A DNA stretch of 10,242 nucleotides from Alistipes sp. (GCA_017628595.1 JAGBYV010000094.1:1-10242); one strand, 5' to 3'; shown: positions 1 through 6,707, numbered from the stretch's first letter. Made by a program: numbers and translations. Notes: generated by a model from the letters alone, not told the origin.

Positions 1-398
1 CTGCGTGTGGCGACGATGATCCCGCAGATACTCCCTCTGCTTATGGTACGCCTACTGCTACTTATATCTACAGAGGTACGGTTACCGACGAAGAGGGTAA
101 TCCTATTAAAGATATAGATGTAGTGTTGCATGGGGTGATTGAGGGTTCCATGAATGCAAGTTTGGTTATTAAGACTGACAAAAATGGTGTTTTCCGCACT
201 GGATACCTCAATACGTCGCAGACATGGGTGGAAACTATTGATTTTGTCGATCGTGATGGCGAGGCTAATGGAGGTGACTTTGAGAGTCAGACACTTGAAG
301 TAAAAGATTTGGATTCTAAGAAAGTGACCGAAGGCAGTGGCTGGTATCAGGGAGAATTCGAAGTGCAAGCCAATGTCCAACTTGAAAAGAAAGAGTAA
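1..398 (+). CDS. Putative lipoprotein of the rSAM/lipoprotein system (5' end missing)
   Basis: The reading frame is open from the window edge (first full codon at 3) to TAA at 396-398, giving 131 visible residues. It opens with A-C-G-D-D-D-P. The Cys fits a lipobox Cys, so nearly all of the mature protein is visible and the signal peptide lies outside the window. The acidic DDD after Cys resembles the surface-export signal of Bacteroidetes lipoproteins, suggesting outer-membrane surface location (inference). Next come AYGTPTATYIYRGTV and DEEGNPIKDIDV, then KTDKNGVFRTGY, the pattern of a carboxypeptidase-regulatory-like beta-sandwich. The AYGTP-ATY head and the downstream radical SAM partner match my memory of the Bacteroidetes family TIGR04134 (lipoprotein with rSAM). 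There is no Cys beyond the lipobox. The gene shares one base with the next one (TAATG), so translation is probably coupled. Function is unknown; a search of the complete gene against TIGR04134 would settle the family. Confidence 0.8.
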   Translation, partial: ACGDDDPADTPSAYGTPTATYIYRGTVTDEEGNPIKDIDVVLHGVIEGSMNASLVIKTDKNGVFRTGYLNTSQTWVETIDFVDRDGEANGGDFESQTLEVKDLDSKKVTEGSGWYQGEFEVQANVQLEKKE

Positions 399-1471
399 TG
401 AGCGGTAAATCACTCTCGTTGCGTCGTCGTCTGGCTTTGGAGGTGTGGCGACAAATGGAGAAGAAGCGTGTGCAGGAGCATACGCTTCGTCAACTTTTTT
501 GGGAGTGTACGTTGCGTTGCAATCTTAATTGCAGGCATTGTGGTAGCGATTGTAGGGCATCTTCATCACAAAGCGATATGCCTTTGGAGGATTTCCTTAA
601 AGTGCTTGACCAAATATCTCCGCACGTTCAGCCACATAGTGTTTTTGTCGTTATTACGGGAGGCGAACCGCTGATGCGAACCGACCTGGAGCAATGTGGT
701 CGTGCTATATATGAACGAGGTTTTGCGTGGGGTATGGTGACTAATGGCCTGGCAATGACCCCCAAGCGTTATCAGGCGTTGCGAGCTGCGGGAATGCATA
801 CGGCAACAGTTAGCTTGGACGGTTTGTGCGAGGAACATAACTTTATGCGAGGCAATAAGCAGAGTTATACTCGTGCTATTGATGCCCTGCGAATGATGGG
901 AGCCGATGAGGGCTTTGTATTCGATGTGGTCACCTGTGTGAATAGTCGCAACATTAAGCAATTAGATGAGATAAAAGAGGTGTTAGTAGGGATAGGCGTA
1001 AAAGCATGGCGCCTCTTTACCATCTTTCCGTCCGGTCGTGCTGCAACAGATGATTCTCTGCAATTGTCGGCCGAGGAGTTTCGCTTTTTGATGGATTATA
1101 TCAAAACAAACCGCGCCAACGAGACCCGAATCCGCCTATCTTATGGATGTGAGGGCTTCTTGGGCAATTATGAGGGTGATGTGCGAGATCACTTTTTTGC
1201 GTGCAATGCTGGTGTAAGTGTGGGTTCGGTTTTGGCCGACGGAGCAATATCGGCTTGTTCGAGTATTCGAGCCAATTATCATCAAGGAAATATATATCAA
1301 GATGATTTTTGGGAGGTATGGCAAACCAAGTTTGAGAAATATCGCAATCGAGATTGGATGCGAATAGGTAAATGTGCAACTTGCTCCGTGTTCCGCTATT
1401 GTCAAGGAAATGGAATGCACTTGCGCGATGATGATGGGCAGTTGATGCTATGCCATCTGGATAGATTATAA
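398..1471 (+). CDS. Radical SAM enzyme with SPASM-like C-terminus, rSAM/lipoprotein system
   Basis: This 357-residue protein has the radical SAM cluster motif CNLNCRHC (C41-x3-C45-x2-C48, with extra cysteines C37 and C52), the SAM-contacting GGEP at 88-91 and further barrel motifs (MVTNGLAM, VSLDG). The C-terminus looks like a SPASM domain that binds auxiliary Fe-S clusters: C269-x12-G282-x4-C287, then C326-x2-C329-x5-C335, and C352. The sixth canonical SPASM cysteine, three residues after C335, is replaced by glycine (CQGNG). Such enzymes usually modify peptides or proteins oxidatively. Pairing with the lipoprotein immediately upstream agrees with TIGR04133 (rSAM enzyme, rSAM/lipoprotein system, from memory). 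I infer that the lipoprotein or a related envelope protein is the substrate; the chemistry is unknown. The ATG overlaps the upstream stop codon, which fixes the start. A hairpin terminator follows four bases after the stop. Confidence 0.88.
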   Translation: MSGKSLSLRRRLALEVWRQMEKKRVQEHTLRQLFWECTLRCNLNCRHCGSDCRASSSQSDMPLEDFLKVLDQISPHVQPHSVFVVITGGEPLMRTDLEQCGRAIYERGFAWGMVTNGLAMTPKRYQALRAAGMHTATVSLDGLCEEHNFMRGNKQSYTRAIDALRMMGADEGFVFDVVTCVNSRNIKQLDEIKEVLVGIGVKAWRLFTIFPSGRAATDDSLQLSAEEFRFLMDYIKTNRANETRIRLSYGCEGFLGNYEGDVRDHFFACNAGVSVGSVLADGAISACSSIRANYHQGNIYQDDFWEVWQTKFEKYRNRDWMRIGKCATCSVFRYCQGNGMHLRDDDGQLMLCHLDRL

Positions 1472-1474
1472 TAA

Positions 1475-1505
1475 AAAAGGTTGCCTCTCGCAAGGGCAAC
1501 CTTTT
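1475..1505. terminator. Bidirectional intrinsic terminator between convergent genes
   Basis: An 11-bp perfect stem (1475-1485 with 1495-1505, core GGTTGCC/GGCAACC) encloses a 9-base loop. It is flanked by an A run at 1473-1478 and ends in TTTT at 1502-1505, so it can end transcripts from both sides. It lies between the radical SAM stop (1471) and the stop of the convergent transporter gene (1516) and serves both operons. Confidence 0.88.
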
Positions 1506-1515
1506 CTATTGTGTA

Positions 1516-2958
1516 TTACAGTTTAATCGGCTTATACTGTGGCACAAAGGTCTTCATCGCCATCCAGCTTATAAGATATGCCACGGCACAGAACGAGAAG
1601 GCGATCATATAGCCTGCTTCGATGCCCGTGTAACCCATAAACGACATGTTGCTCAGCTCGGCATAGTCGAACAGACGACCGGCACCCATCTGTATGCAGA
1701 ACGAGCCCACGCCACCGGCCATACCGCCGATGCCTGTGATTGTTGCAATCATCGACTTGGGGAACATATCGCCAACGGTAGAGAAGATATTTGCCGACCA
1801 CGACTGGTGGGCTGCAGCAGCGATACCGATGAAGACAATGGGGAACCAGTAAGAGTACTGCGACAGAGGCTGTGCCAATAGTGCAAACAGGGGGAAGAAT
1901 GCGAAAATCAGCATCGCGCGCATACGTCCTGCATAGGGGTTCATCTTATACTTTTCGATAAAGATCGTAGGCAGGTAACCGCCCAGTACAGAGATCATTA
2001 CGATAAGATACAGCACGCCCAATGCCAGCTGGAACTCGAAACTTGTCGATGACATTCCGCAGGCGTTCTTCAGGTACGAGGGCATCCAGAACAGATAGAA
2101 CCACCACACTCCATCGGCAATAGCCTTACCCGAGATGAAGGCCCACGTCTGGCGGTAGCCAAAGCACTGCCACAGCGACACCTTGGGTGCGGCAGCCTTC
2201 TCCTTAGCATCACGCTCGGCAGCAAGGCGCTCCTCCTCGCTGTCGGAGTTGATATACTCCAGCTCAGCGGCATTTACCTTGGGGTTCTGATCAGGTTTCT
2301 TATACATAAACTGCCAGAAGCCCATCCAGATAAATCCCAGCGCACCGATGATGATAAAGGCGGCTTCCCAGCCAAACTTGGCGGCGAGGGTGGGGATGGT
2401 GAATGGAGCAAGCAGTGCACCGACGGTAGTACCCGCATTGAAGATACTTGTTGCGTACGCACGGTCCTTCTTGGGGAAGTACTCGGCTGTGGCCTTGATG
2501 GCAGCGGGGAAGTTACCCGCCTCACCGATAGCCAGCACACATCGGGCCATGATGAAGAGCGTGAGCGAGATATGGGCTATGCGAGCCACCAGATCCACGT
2601 TGCCGATGGCTGCACGCAGAGCCTCCGCATCGGGCAGACCCACGGCCCACTCGGTCACAACGCCGCATAATGAGTGTACGCAGGCGCCGATTGACCATAT
2701 GAAGATGCTCCACATATAACCCTTCTTGGTATCCAGCTTATCCACTATACGACCGGCGAAGAGCATACCGATAGCGTAGACCAGCGAGAAGATACCCGTA
2801 ACGAGTCCGTAGTGGGCATTTGTCCAGTGAAATTCGGGGCGAATGAAATCCTCCCATGTAAGTGAGAGCACCTGACGGTCGAGGTAGTTGATTGTCGTTG
2901 CGAAGAAGAGCAGCGAACAGATCACCCATCGATAGGAGGTAGGTTTGTTTTGATTCAT
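1516..2958 (-). CDS. exuT: MFS hexuronate transporter, ExuT-like (anion:cation symporter family)
   Basis: This 480-residue membrane protein has the features of the MFS anion:cation symporter (ACS) group. These are NYLDRQ in the first helix (24-29), the loop GRIVDKLDTKKG (69-80), the ACS-like stretch GEAGNFPAAIKATAEYF (145-161) and the second-half motif DGVWWFYLFWMPSYL (282-296), with about 12 hydrophobic helices in all. It should import a hexuronate such as glucuronate or galacturonate with a cation across the inner membrane. The assignment rests on sequence style plus its operon with kdgK and eda, the KDG branch enzymes. It is somewhat longer than E. coli ExuT. The excess is an extra stretch around 100-135 (VTEWAVGLPD onward) before the GEAGNFP helix and a charged central loop at about 225-260. 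It is the last gene of its operon, 51 bases after eda. Another sugar acid as substrate is possible. Confidence 0.82.
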   Translation of the reverse strand: MNQNKPTSYRWVICSLLFFATTINYLDRQVLSLTWEDFIRPEFHWTNAHYGLVTGIFSLVYAIGMLFAGRIVDKLDTKKGYMWSIFIWSIGACVHSLCGVVTEWAVGLPDAEALRAAIGNVDLVARIAHISLTLFIMARCVLAIGEAGNFPAAIKATAEYFPKKDRAYATSIFNAGTTVGALLAPFTIPTLAAKFGWEAAFIIIGALGFIWMGFWQFMYKKPDQNPKVNAAELEYINSDSEEERLAAERDAKEKAAAPKVSLWQCFGYRQTWAFISGKAIADGVWWFYLFWMPSYLKNACGMSSTSFEFQLALGVLYLIVMISVLGGYLPTIFIEKYKMNPYAGRMRAMLIFAFFPLFALLAQPLSQYSYWFPIVFIGIAAAAHQSWSANIFSTVGDMFPKSMIATITGIGGMAGGVGSFCIQMGAGRLFDYAELSNMSFMGYTGIEAGYMIAFSFCAVAYLISWMAMKTFVPQYKPIKL

Positions 2959-3009
2959 ATTTCGGTATTTTTTGTGTTTTCGATTTACTCCGTAGTCCCT
3001 GTTGTGGGG

Positions 3010-3678
3010 TTATCGTGCCTCGGCGATATAGGCCAATGCCTCGCGACACTTTTCTGCTATTTTACCCCACTCCTTACCTGCAATTATCTCCTTGGGGAAG
3101 AGCTTTGAACCCATGCCCACAACCGTAGCGCCGGCCTTCATCCACGAGGTGAGGTTCTCGCGTGTAGGCTCCACGGCGCCTGTGGCCATAATCATCGACC
3201 AGGGCATAGGTGCCAGCACATTCTTTACAAACGAGGGGCCTCCCACCTCGCCTGCGGGGAATATCTTCACAAGTTCGCAGCCAGCCTCCTGTGCATCTCC
3301 GATCTCTGTAACGGAGCCACAGCCTGGGGTGTAGGGCACCTGGCGACGGTTGCACACCTTTGCCACCTCAGCATTGAACATGGGACCTACAACAAAGTTG
3401 GCTCCCAGCTGCATGTAGAGTGCTGCCGTGGGTGCATCCACCACGCTGCCAACGCCAAGAATCATCTCGGGACACTCCTCGGCCACCCAGCGGCTCAGCG
3501 CAGCAAAGGTCTCGTGGGCGAAGTCGCCACGGTTGGTGAACTCGAAGGCGCGAACACCACCCTCGTAACAAGCCTTGATGACCTGCTTCGAGGTCTCCAC
3601 GTCGGCGTTATAGAATACGGGGACCATTCCCGTATGTTTCATAGTCTGAATGACCTCTATCTTTGAAAATCGTGCCAT
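3010..3678 (-). CDS. eda: 2-dehydro-3-deoxyphosphogluconate (KDPG) aldolase
   Basis: This 222-residue cytoplasmic class I aldolase cleaves KDPG into pyruvate and glyceraldehyde 3-phosphate. Visible signatures are the general acid/base Glu in RAFEFTNR (E46, near the position known for E. coli Eda), [12 protein letters not shown] (115-126, the family's P-G-x-x-T-E substrate loop, here with Cys after PG), the Schiff-base lysine in LVKIFPA (K138) and the phosphate-binding [10 protein letters not shown] region. The length is normal for the family. It lies between the KDG kinase, 29 bases upstream in transcription, and the hexuronate transporter, 51 bases downstream, so it most likely works in hexuronate breakdown. 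Eda homologues can also cleave 4-hydroxy-2-oxoglutarate, and a KDPGal-type activity cannot be excluded from sequence. Confidence 0.92.
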   Translation of the reverse strand: MARFSKIEVIQTMKHTGMVPVFYNADVETSKQVIKACYEGGVRAFEFTNRGDFAHETFAALSRWVAEECPEMILGVGSVVDAPTAALYMQLGANFVVGPMFNAEVAKVCNRRQVPYTPGCGSVTEIGDAQEAGCELVKIFPAGEVGGPSFVKNVLAPMPWSMIMATGAVEPTRENLTSWMKAGATVVGMGSKLFPKEIIAGKEWGKIAEKCREALAYIAEAR

Positions 3679-3707
3679 ATCTCTTTTGTCTTTATTTTTC
3701 TTGTTTG

Positions 3708-4745
3708 CTATCTTGCCACACGGCCCGAGCCATCGCCCTTCATCAGGTTCTCCACCTCGGCTACACTCACGAGGTTGAAATCGCCATAGATCGTATGCTT
3801 CAAGGCCGATGCTGCCACAGCGAAATGTAGTGCTCGCTCATCGTCCTTATACTCTCTCAGTCCGTAGATCAATCCACCCATAAATGAGTCGCCACCGCCC
3901 ACGCGGTCAACGATGTGTGTGAGATCGTAGCGGGGTGATGAGTAGAGCTTCTCGCCATTGAAGAGTACGCCTCCCCAGGTGTTGTGGTTGGCATTTATCG
4001 AGCCACGCAGTGTGATGATAACCTTCTTTGCGCGGGGGAAGCGAGCCATGATCTGACGGCAAACGCTCTCAAATGCGCCCTGCTCCACCTCGCCGGCAGT
4101 CTTGGCAGCATCGAAGCCCTCGGGCTTGATGCCAAAGACCTTCTCTGCATCCTCCTCATTGCCCAGCACCACGTCGCAACACTCTACCAGTGCGGGCATA
4201 ACCTCTGCAGCCGTCTTGCCATATTTCCAGAGGTTCTTGCGATAGTTGATGTCGCACGATACGGTGATACCCATTCTGTTTGCCACCTTGCAGGCCTCCA
4301 GACACACCTCGGCAGCCGATGCACTGATGGCGGGGGTAATACCCGTGAAATGAAACCAGTCGGCACCCTCGAATACACTCTCCCAGTCGATCATACCCAC
4401 CTCGATGGTTGAGATCGATGAGTGTGCACGGTCGTAAACAACCTTGCTCGGGCGTGCTATAGCGCCTGTCTCGAGGAAGTAGATGCCCAGACGCTCACCT
4501 CCATAGACTATCTTCGATGTGCCAACGCCCCACTTGCGAAGCTCTGAGACGCACGCGGCAGCGATGTCGTTCTCAGGCAGGCGTGTTACGAATTCGGTCT
4601 CAACGCCATAGTTTGCCAGCGACACGGCTACGTTTGCCTCGCCGCCACCGTAAGTTGCGGTGAGTGAATTGCTCTGCGCAAAACGCAGGTTGTCGGGTGT
4701 TGCCAGGCGAAGCATTATCTCGCCAAAAGTGACTACTTTTTTCAT
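3708..4745 (-). CDS. kdgK: 2-dehydro-3-deoxygluconate (KDG) kinase, PfkB family
   Basis: This 345-residue PfkB/ribokinase-family sugar kinase should phosphorylate KDG with ATP to give KDPG for the aldolase encoded next. Evidence includes the N-terminal [17 protein letters not shown], the glycine-rich substrate site [15 protein letters not shown] (33-47), [10 protein letters not shown] (164-173) and the catalytic anion-hole motif [12 protein letters not shown] (280-291, base D286), a G-G-G-D variant of the usual G-A-G-D. I chose ATG at 4745. A TTG at 4772 would add nine residues, but the family consensus starts at [11 protein letters not shown] and a promoter-like element lies just upstream. 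It is first in the operon kdgK-eda-exuT. Fructokinase or another PfkB sugar kinase is the main alternative, made unlikely by the eda neighbour. Confidence 0.9.
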   Translation of the reverse strand: MKKVVTFGEIMLRLATPDNLRFAQSNSLTATYGGGEANVAVSLANYGVETEFVTRLPENDIAAACVSELRKWGVGTSKIVYGGERLGIYFLETGAIARPSKVVYDRAHSSISTIEVGMIDWESVFEGADWFHFTGITPAISASAAEVCLEACKVANRMGITVSCDINYRKNLWKYGKTAAEVMPALVECCDVVLGNEEDAEKVFGIKPEGFDAAKTAGEVEQGAFESVCRQIMARFPRAKKVIITLRGSINANHNTWGGVLFNGEKLYSSPRYDLTHIVDRVGGGDSFMGGLIYGLREYKDDERALHFAVAASALKHTIYGDFNLVSVAEVENLMKGDGSGRVAR

Positions 4746-4787
4746 ATTGTAATTCTCAATTATTTTCAACAAAATGCATTAGATATA

Positions 4788-4795
4788 CAAAACTA
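4788..4795 (-). promoter_or_regulatory. Bacteroides-type -7 element for kdgK-eda-exuT
   Basis: Read on the minus strand the site is TAGTTTTG, matching the Bacteroidetes primary-sigma consensus TAnnTTTG. Transcription would start near 4780, leaving a leader of about 35 bases before the ATG at 4745. I see no clear TTTG about 19-20 bases further upstream, so the -33 half is weak and an activator or derepression step may be needed. No regulator gene for this operon lies in the window. Confidence 0.5.
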
Positions 4796-4831
4796 ACAAA
4801 AATTGTAGAAAAATACACGCCCAAACATAAT

Positions 4832-4872
4832 AAAAAAGCACAGCACTCCATGCATTTTGCATTGTGCTGCGC
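4832..4872 (-). terminator. Intrinsic terminator after the glycosyltransferase/sigma operon
   Basis: On the minus strand the transcript past the sigma factor stop (4898) folds into a long hairpin. AGCAC/GTGCT (4842-4846 with 4864-4868) is stacked on ATGCA/TGCAT (4850-4854 with 4858-4862), with a three-base loop and a small internal bulge. Six U residues follow (A run at 4832-4837). It separates the sigma operon from the kdgK promoter. Confidence 0.82.
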
Positions 4873-4897
4873 CTTATTGCTACTTGTTGATAATGTT

Positions 4898-5467
4898 TTA
4901 TGCTTTTTCGCCCTCGCCCTCAATGATAAGCTTGCACATGCGCTCGCGAGCGCGATGTATCTGAGTCTTTACGGTGCCCATCGGCAGGTGCAGTTTCTCG
5001 GCTATCTCGTCGTAGGAGTAGTCCTCCAGAAATCGCATCGTAAAGAGACGGCGGTAATTCTCCGGCAGCGACTGGATGTAGTGCTCGATCTGTCGGCGTT
5101 GTTGCTGGCGGATCATATTCTCCTCGGGAGTGGGTGTATTGGCTATGGGTGCGGCAAACTTCTCGTCGATGGAGAGATCCTCCTGACGGCGTCGCTCAAA
5201 GTCGATGTGTGTGTTGCGCGCGATGGTGTAGACCCACTGTCCGAAGGTGTACTCGGGTGAGTAGCGGTCGAGGTTGACATATACCTTGATGAAGGTCTCC
5301 TGCAGCAGGTCTTCAGTATCCTCGGCCGATGTTGAGCGTTGTAGAAAGAGGCGTCGCATAGCCTCGCAATAGCGCATAAAGAGGTGCTCGAAGGCTACGT
5401 CGTCACCCCCAAGCGAGCGCTCCACGAGCGTGCGGTCGTCGGCAATGATATACTCCTCTATTTCCAT
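4898..5467 (-). CDS. ECF-type RNA polymerase sigma factor
   Basis: This 189-residue protein has the two-domain layout of extracytoplasmic-function sigma-70 factors. Region 2 (about 25-94) contains the core-binding helix EDLLQETFIKVYVNLDRY and the -10-reading helix FGQWVYTIARNTHIDFERR. A Pro-rich linker (about 105-115) leads to region 4 (about 125-178) with the helix-turn-helix YSYDEIAEKLHLPMGTVKTQ, which reads the -35 element. There is no region 1 or 3 and no extra C-terminal sensor domain. The ATG lies inside the 3' end of the glycosyltransferase gene (10-base overlap), so the two are co-transcribed and probably translationally coupled. Directly downstream is a terminator, with no anti-sigma gene, so how its activity is held in check is not visible. 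Its regulon is unknown; the pairing suggests a link to envelope glycans. Confidence 0.92.
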   Translation of the reverse strand: MEIEEYIIADDRTLVERSLGGDDVAFEHLFMRYCEAMRRLFLQRSTSAEDTEDLLQETFIKVYVNLDRYSPEYTFGQWVYTIARNTHIDFERRRQEDLSIDEKFAAPIANTPTPEENMIRQQQRRQIEHYIQSLPENYRRLFTMRFLEDYSYDEIAEKLHLPMGTVKTQIHRARERMCKLIIEGEGEKA

Positions 5468-6615
5468 GCGGTGCTATCCTTGCGCATCATGGCTATGCGT
5501 GTGCAGAGCATCAGCGCAGGGTTTACGATATCGAATATGAAGTAGCGCAGTGCTACGCCCTTTTCGCCCACGCGCTTGGCAATGGTGCGGGCACGAAGCA
5601 TGGCCGTAAGATAACGTACAAGTAGCAGCAGCGCTGTTGCTGCCTTGAACTCCAGGGGCATAGCCACCAAAGCCACCAGTGAGCAGAGGAAGAAGAGCGA
5701 CTGCGAGCCCAGATCCCACTCCATGGCGTTGCGTGCCGAGATGGGGTAGTAGCGGTATGCCTCGCCGTAGTGGTGCAGGTGTGCGATCCACCACTTCAGA
5801 CCTCCCCACTGATTCTCAATCATGCGTCCCTTGGGGATGAGTACCACGCTGGCGTTGTTGTCGTAGGCGATGCTCTGGATGAACAGGTCGTTCTCGCCGA
5901 TGTTCATATTCAGGTGTGTGAAGCCCTTGACGCTGAAATAGAGGCTCTTGGTGAAGCCTATATTATGGCGCGAACCACGGTACGTCTTGCCCACAACGGC
6001 ACGCGACAACCAGTAGGTCGAAATCTGCATGCGCGAGAGGCGTATGAGGTAGTTTGTGAGTCCCTTGCCCTGCTCTATCGAGGTGTAACCCAGTACAATA
6101 TCGCCACGCATGAAGGCCTTGCCCATCATCGAGAGCCACTGCTCCGAGGCGGGTGTAGCATCGGTTGTGGTGATGAGAATATGTTCGTTGTGCGCAGACT
6201 TGATACCCACGTTGATGGCCATCTTCACCGAGATGGGGAAGCGGGGATTGAACTGTATCTTGGTTACAATCAGATTGGGGTAGCGCAGGCGCATATTCGA
6301 CAGCTCCTCGTAGAAGTCGTTGTCGCTGCCCACATAGACGATTACCACTTCGAATAAGGTGTTGTACTTCTGCTGCATGATCAGGGGCAGGCGCTCGTCG
6401 ATGTAGTTGTAATCCTCTGAAAACAGGGGTATGATGACAGATACCGGCGGCTCGGCGTCAAGACGCTTGCGGCGGCGTGAGTTGCGGAAACGTGCCACAC
6501 GACCATAGACGATGAGGTGGTAGTACATCTGCACAAAAAAGAGCACCAAAAGTGCCGCGGCGAGGGCTGTTCCCTGCCATCCGTAGTGCTCAATAATATA
6601 GTCGAGGTATTGCAT
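5458..6615 (-). CDS. Membrane-anchored family 2 glycosyltransferase
   Basis: This 385-residue GT-A-fold glycosyltransferase has an N-terminal membrane helix (about 13-37), a basic stretch (RRRKR) and the nucleotide-sugar-binding start VSVIIPLFSEDYNY (58-71). The metal-site region is ITTTDATPASEQWL (148-161), where the usual D-x-D reads D152-A-T154. An acidic catalytic motif IGEND (239-243) and an acceptor-side stretch QWGGLKWWIAHLHHYG follow. Two or three C-terminal hydrophobic segments (about 305-375) suggest it sits in the inner membrane with the catalytic part in the cytosol and acts on a lipid-linked or exported glycan. Donor and acceptor cannot be told. I chose ATG at 6615. A TTG at 6633 would add six residues but would leave almost no leader after the promoter at 6643-6673. 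It is first in the operon with the sigma factor. Confidence 0.85.
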   Translation of the reverse strand: MQYLDYIIEHYGWQGTALAAALLVLFFVQMYYHLIVYGRVARFRNSRRRKRLDAEPPVSVIIPLFSEDYNYIDERLPLIMQQKYNTLFEVVIVYVGSDNDFYEELSNMRLRYPNLIVTKIQFNPRFPISVKMAINVGIKSAHNEHILITTTDATPASEQWLSMMGKAFMRGDIVLGYTSIEQGKGLTNYLIRLSRMQISTYWLSRAVVGKTYRGSRHNIGFTKSLYFSVKGFTHLNMNIGENDLFIQSIAYDNNASVVLIPKGRMIENQWGGLKWWIAHLHHYGEAYRYYPISARNAMEWDLGSQSLFFLCSLVALVAMPLEFKAATALLLLVRYLTAMLRARTIAKRVGEKGVALRYFIFDIVNPALMLCTRIAMMRKDSTAWK

Positions 6616-6642
6616 ATACGATACAAAAATCAATAAGAGTTA

Positions 6643-6673
6643 CAAAGGTAGGGAATAGAATTCAAAATGCAAA
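6643..6673 (-). promoter_or_regulatory. Promoter of the glycosyltransferase-sigma operon
   Basis: On the minus strand TTTG (6670-6673) is followed by exactly 19 bases and then TACCTTTG (6643-6650). This is the Bacteroides -33/-7 consensus (TTTG, about 19 bases, TAnnTTTG) in full. The predicted start near 6636 leaves about 20 bases before the ATG at 6615. No Shine-Dalgarno sequence is evident. Confidence 0.75.
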
Positions 6674-6700
6674 ATTCAATGTCAAGAATTCAATGTTATA
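6659..6700. repeat. Degenerate heptad tandem repeat, AATTCAA/AATGCAA type
   Basis: Read in steps of seven the plus strand gives AATTCAA, AATGCAA, AATTCAA, TGTCAAG, AATTCAA, TGTTATA. The AATTCAA units recur exactly every 14 bases (6659, 6673, 6687). The repeat begins inside the spacer of the glycosyltransferase promoter and covers its -33 element. It looks like a short decayed minisatellite. Confidence 0.6.
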
Positions 6701-6707
6701 GCTACTT

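Noticed and set aside
4746..4772. TTG start adding nine residues to kdgK
   Set aside because: The ATG at 4745 gives the family-typical N-terminus [10 protein letters not shown], and a TTG start is rarer.
4850..5260. Plus-strand open frame across the sigma terminator and sigma gene
   Set aside because: It runs through a terminator hairpin and is antisense to a well-supported ECF sigma factor; the protein shows no family features.
5770..6357. Plus-strand open frame of 195 codons opposite the glycosyltransferase
   Set aside because: It is antisense to a gene with clear GT2 motifs and has no promoter or recognisable product.
6616..6633. TTG start adding six residues to the glycosyltransferase
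   Set aside because: It would lie almost on the predicted transcription start; the ATG at 6615 leaves a reasonable leader.
6659..6700. CRISPR-like or insertion-sequence end reading of the short repeats
   Set aside because: Units are only seven bases with no spacers, no cas genes and no transposase nearby; a small degenerate minisatellite explains them better.
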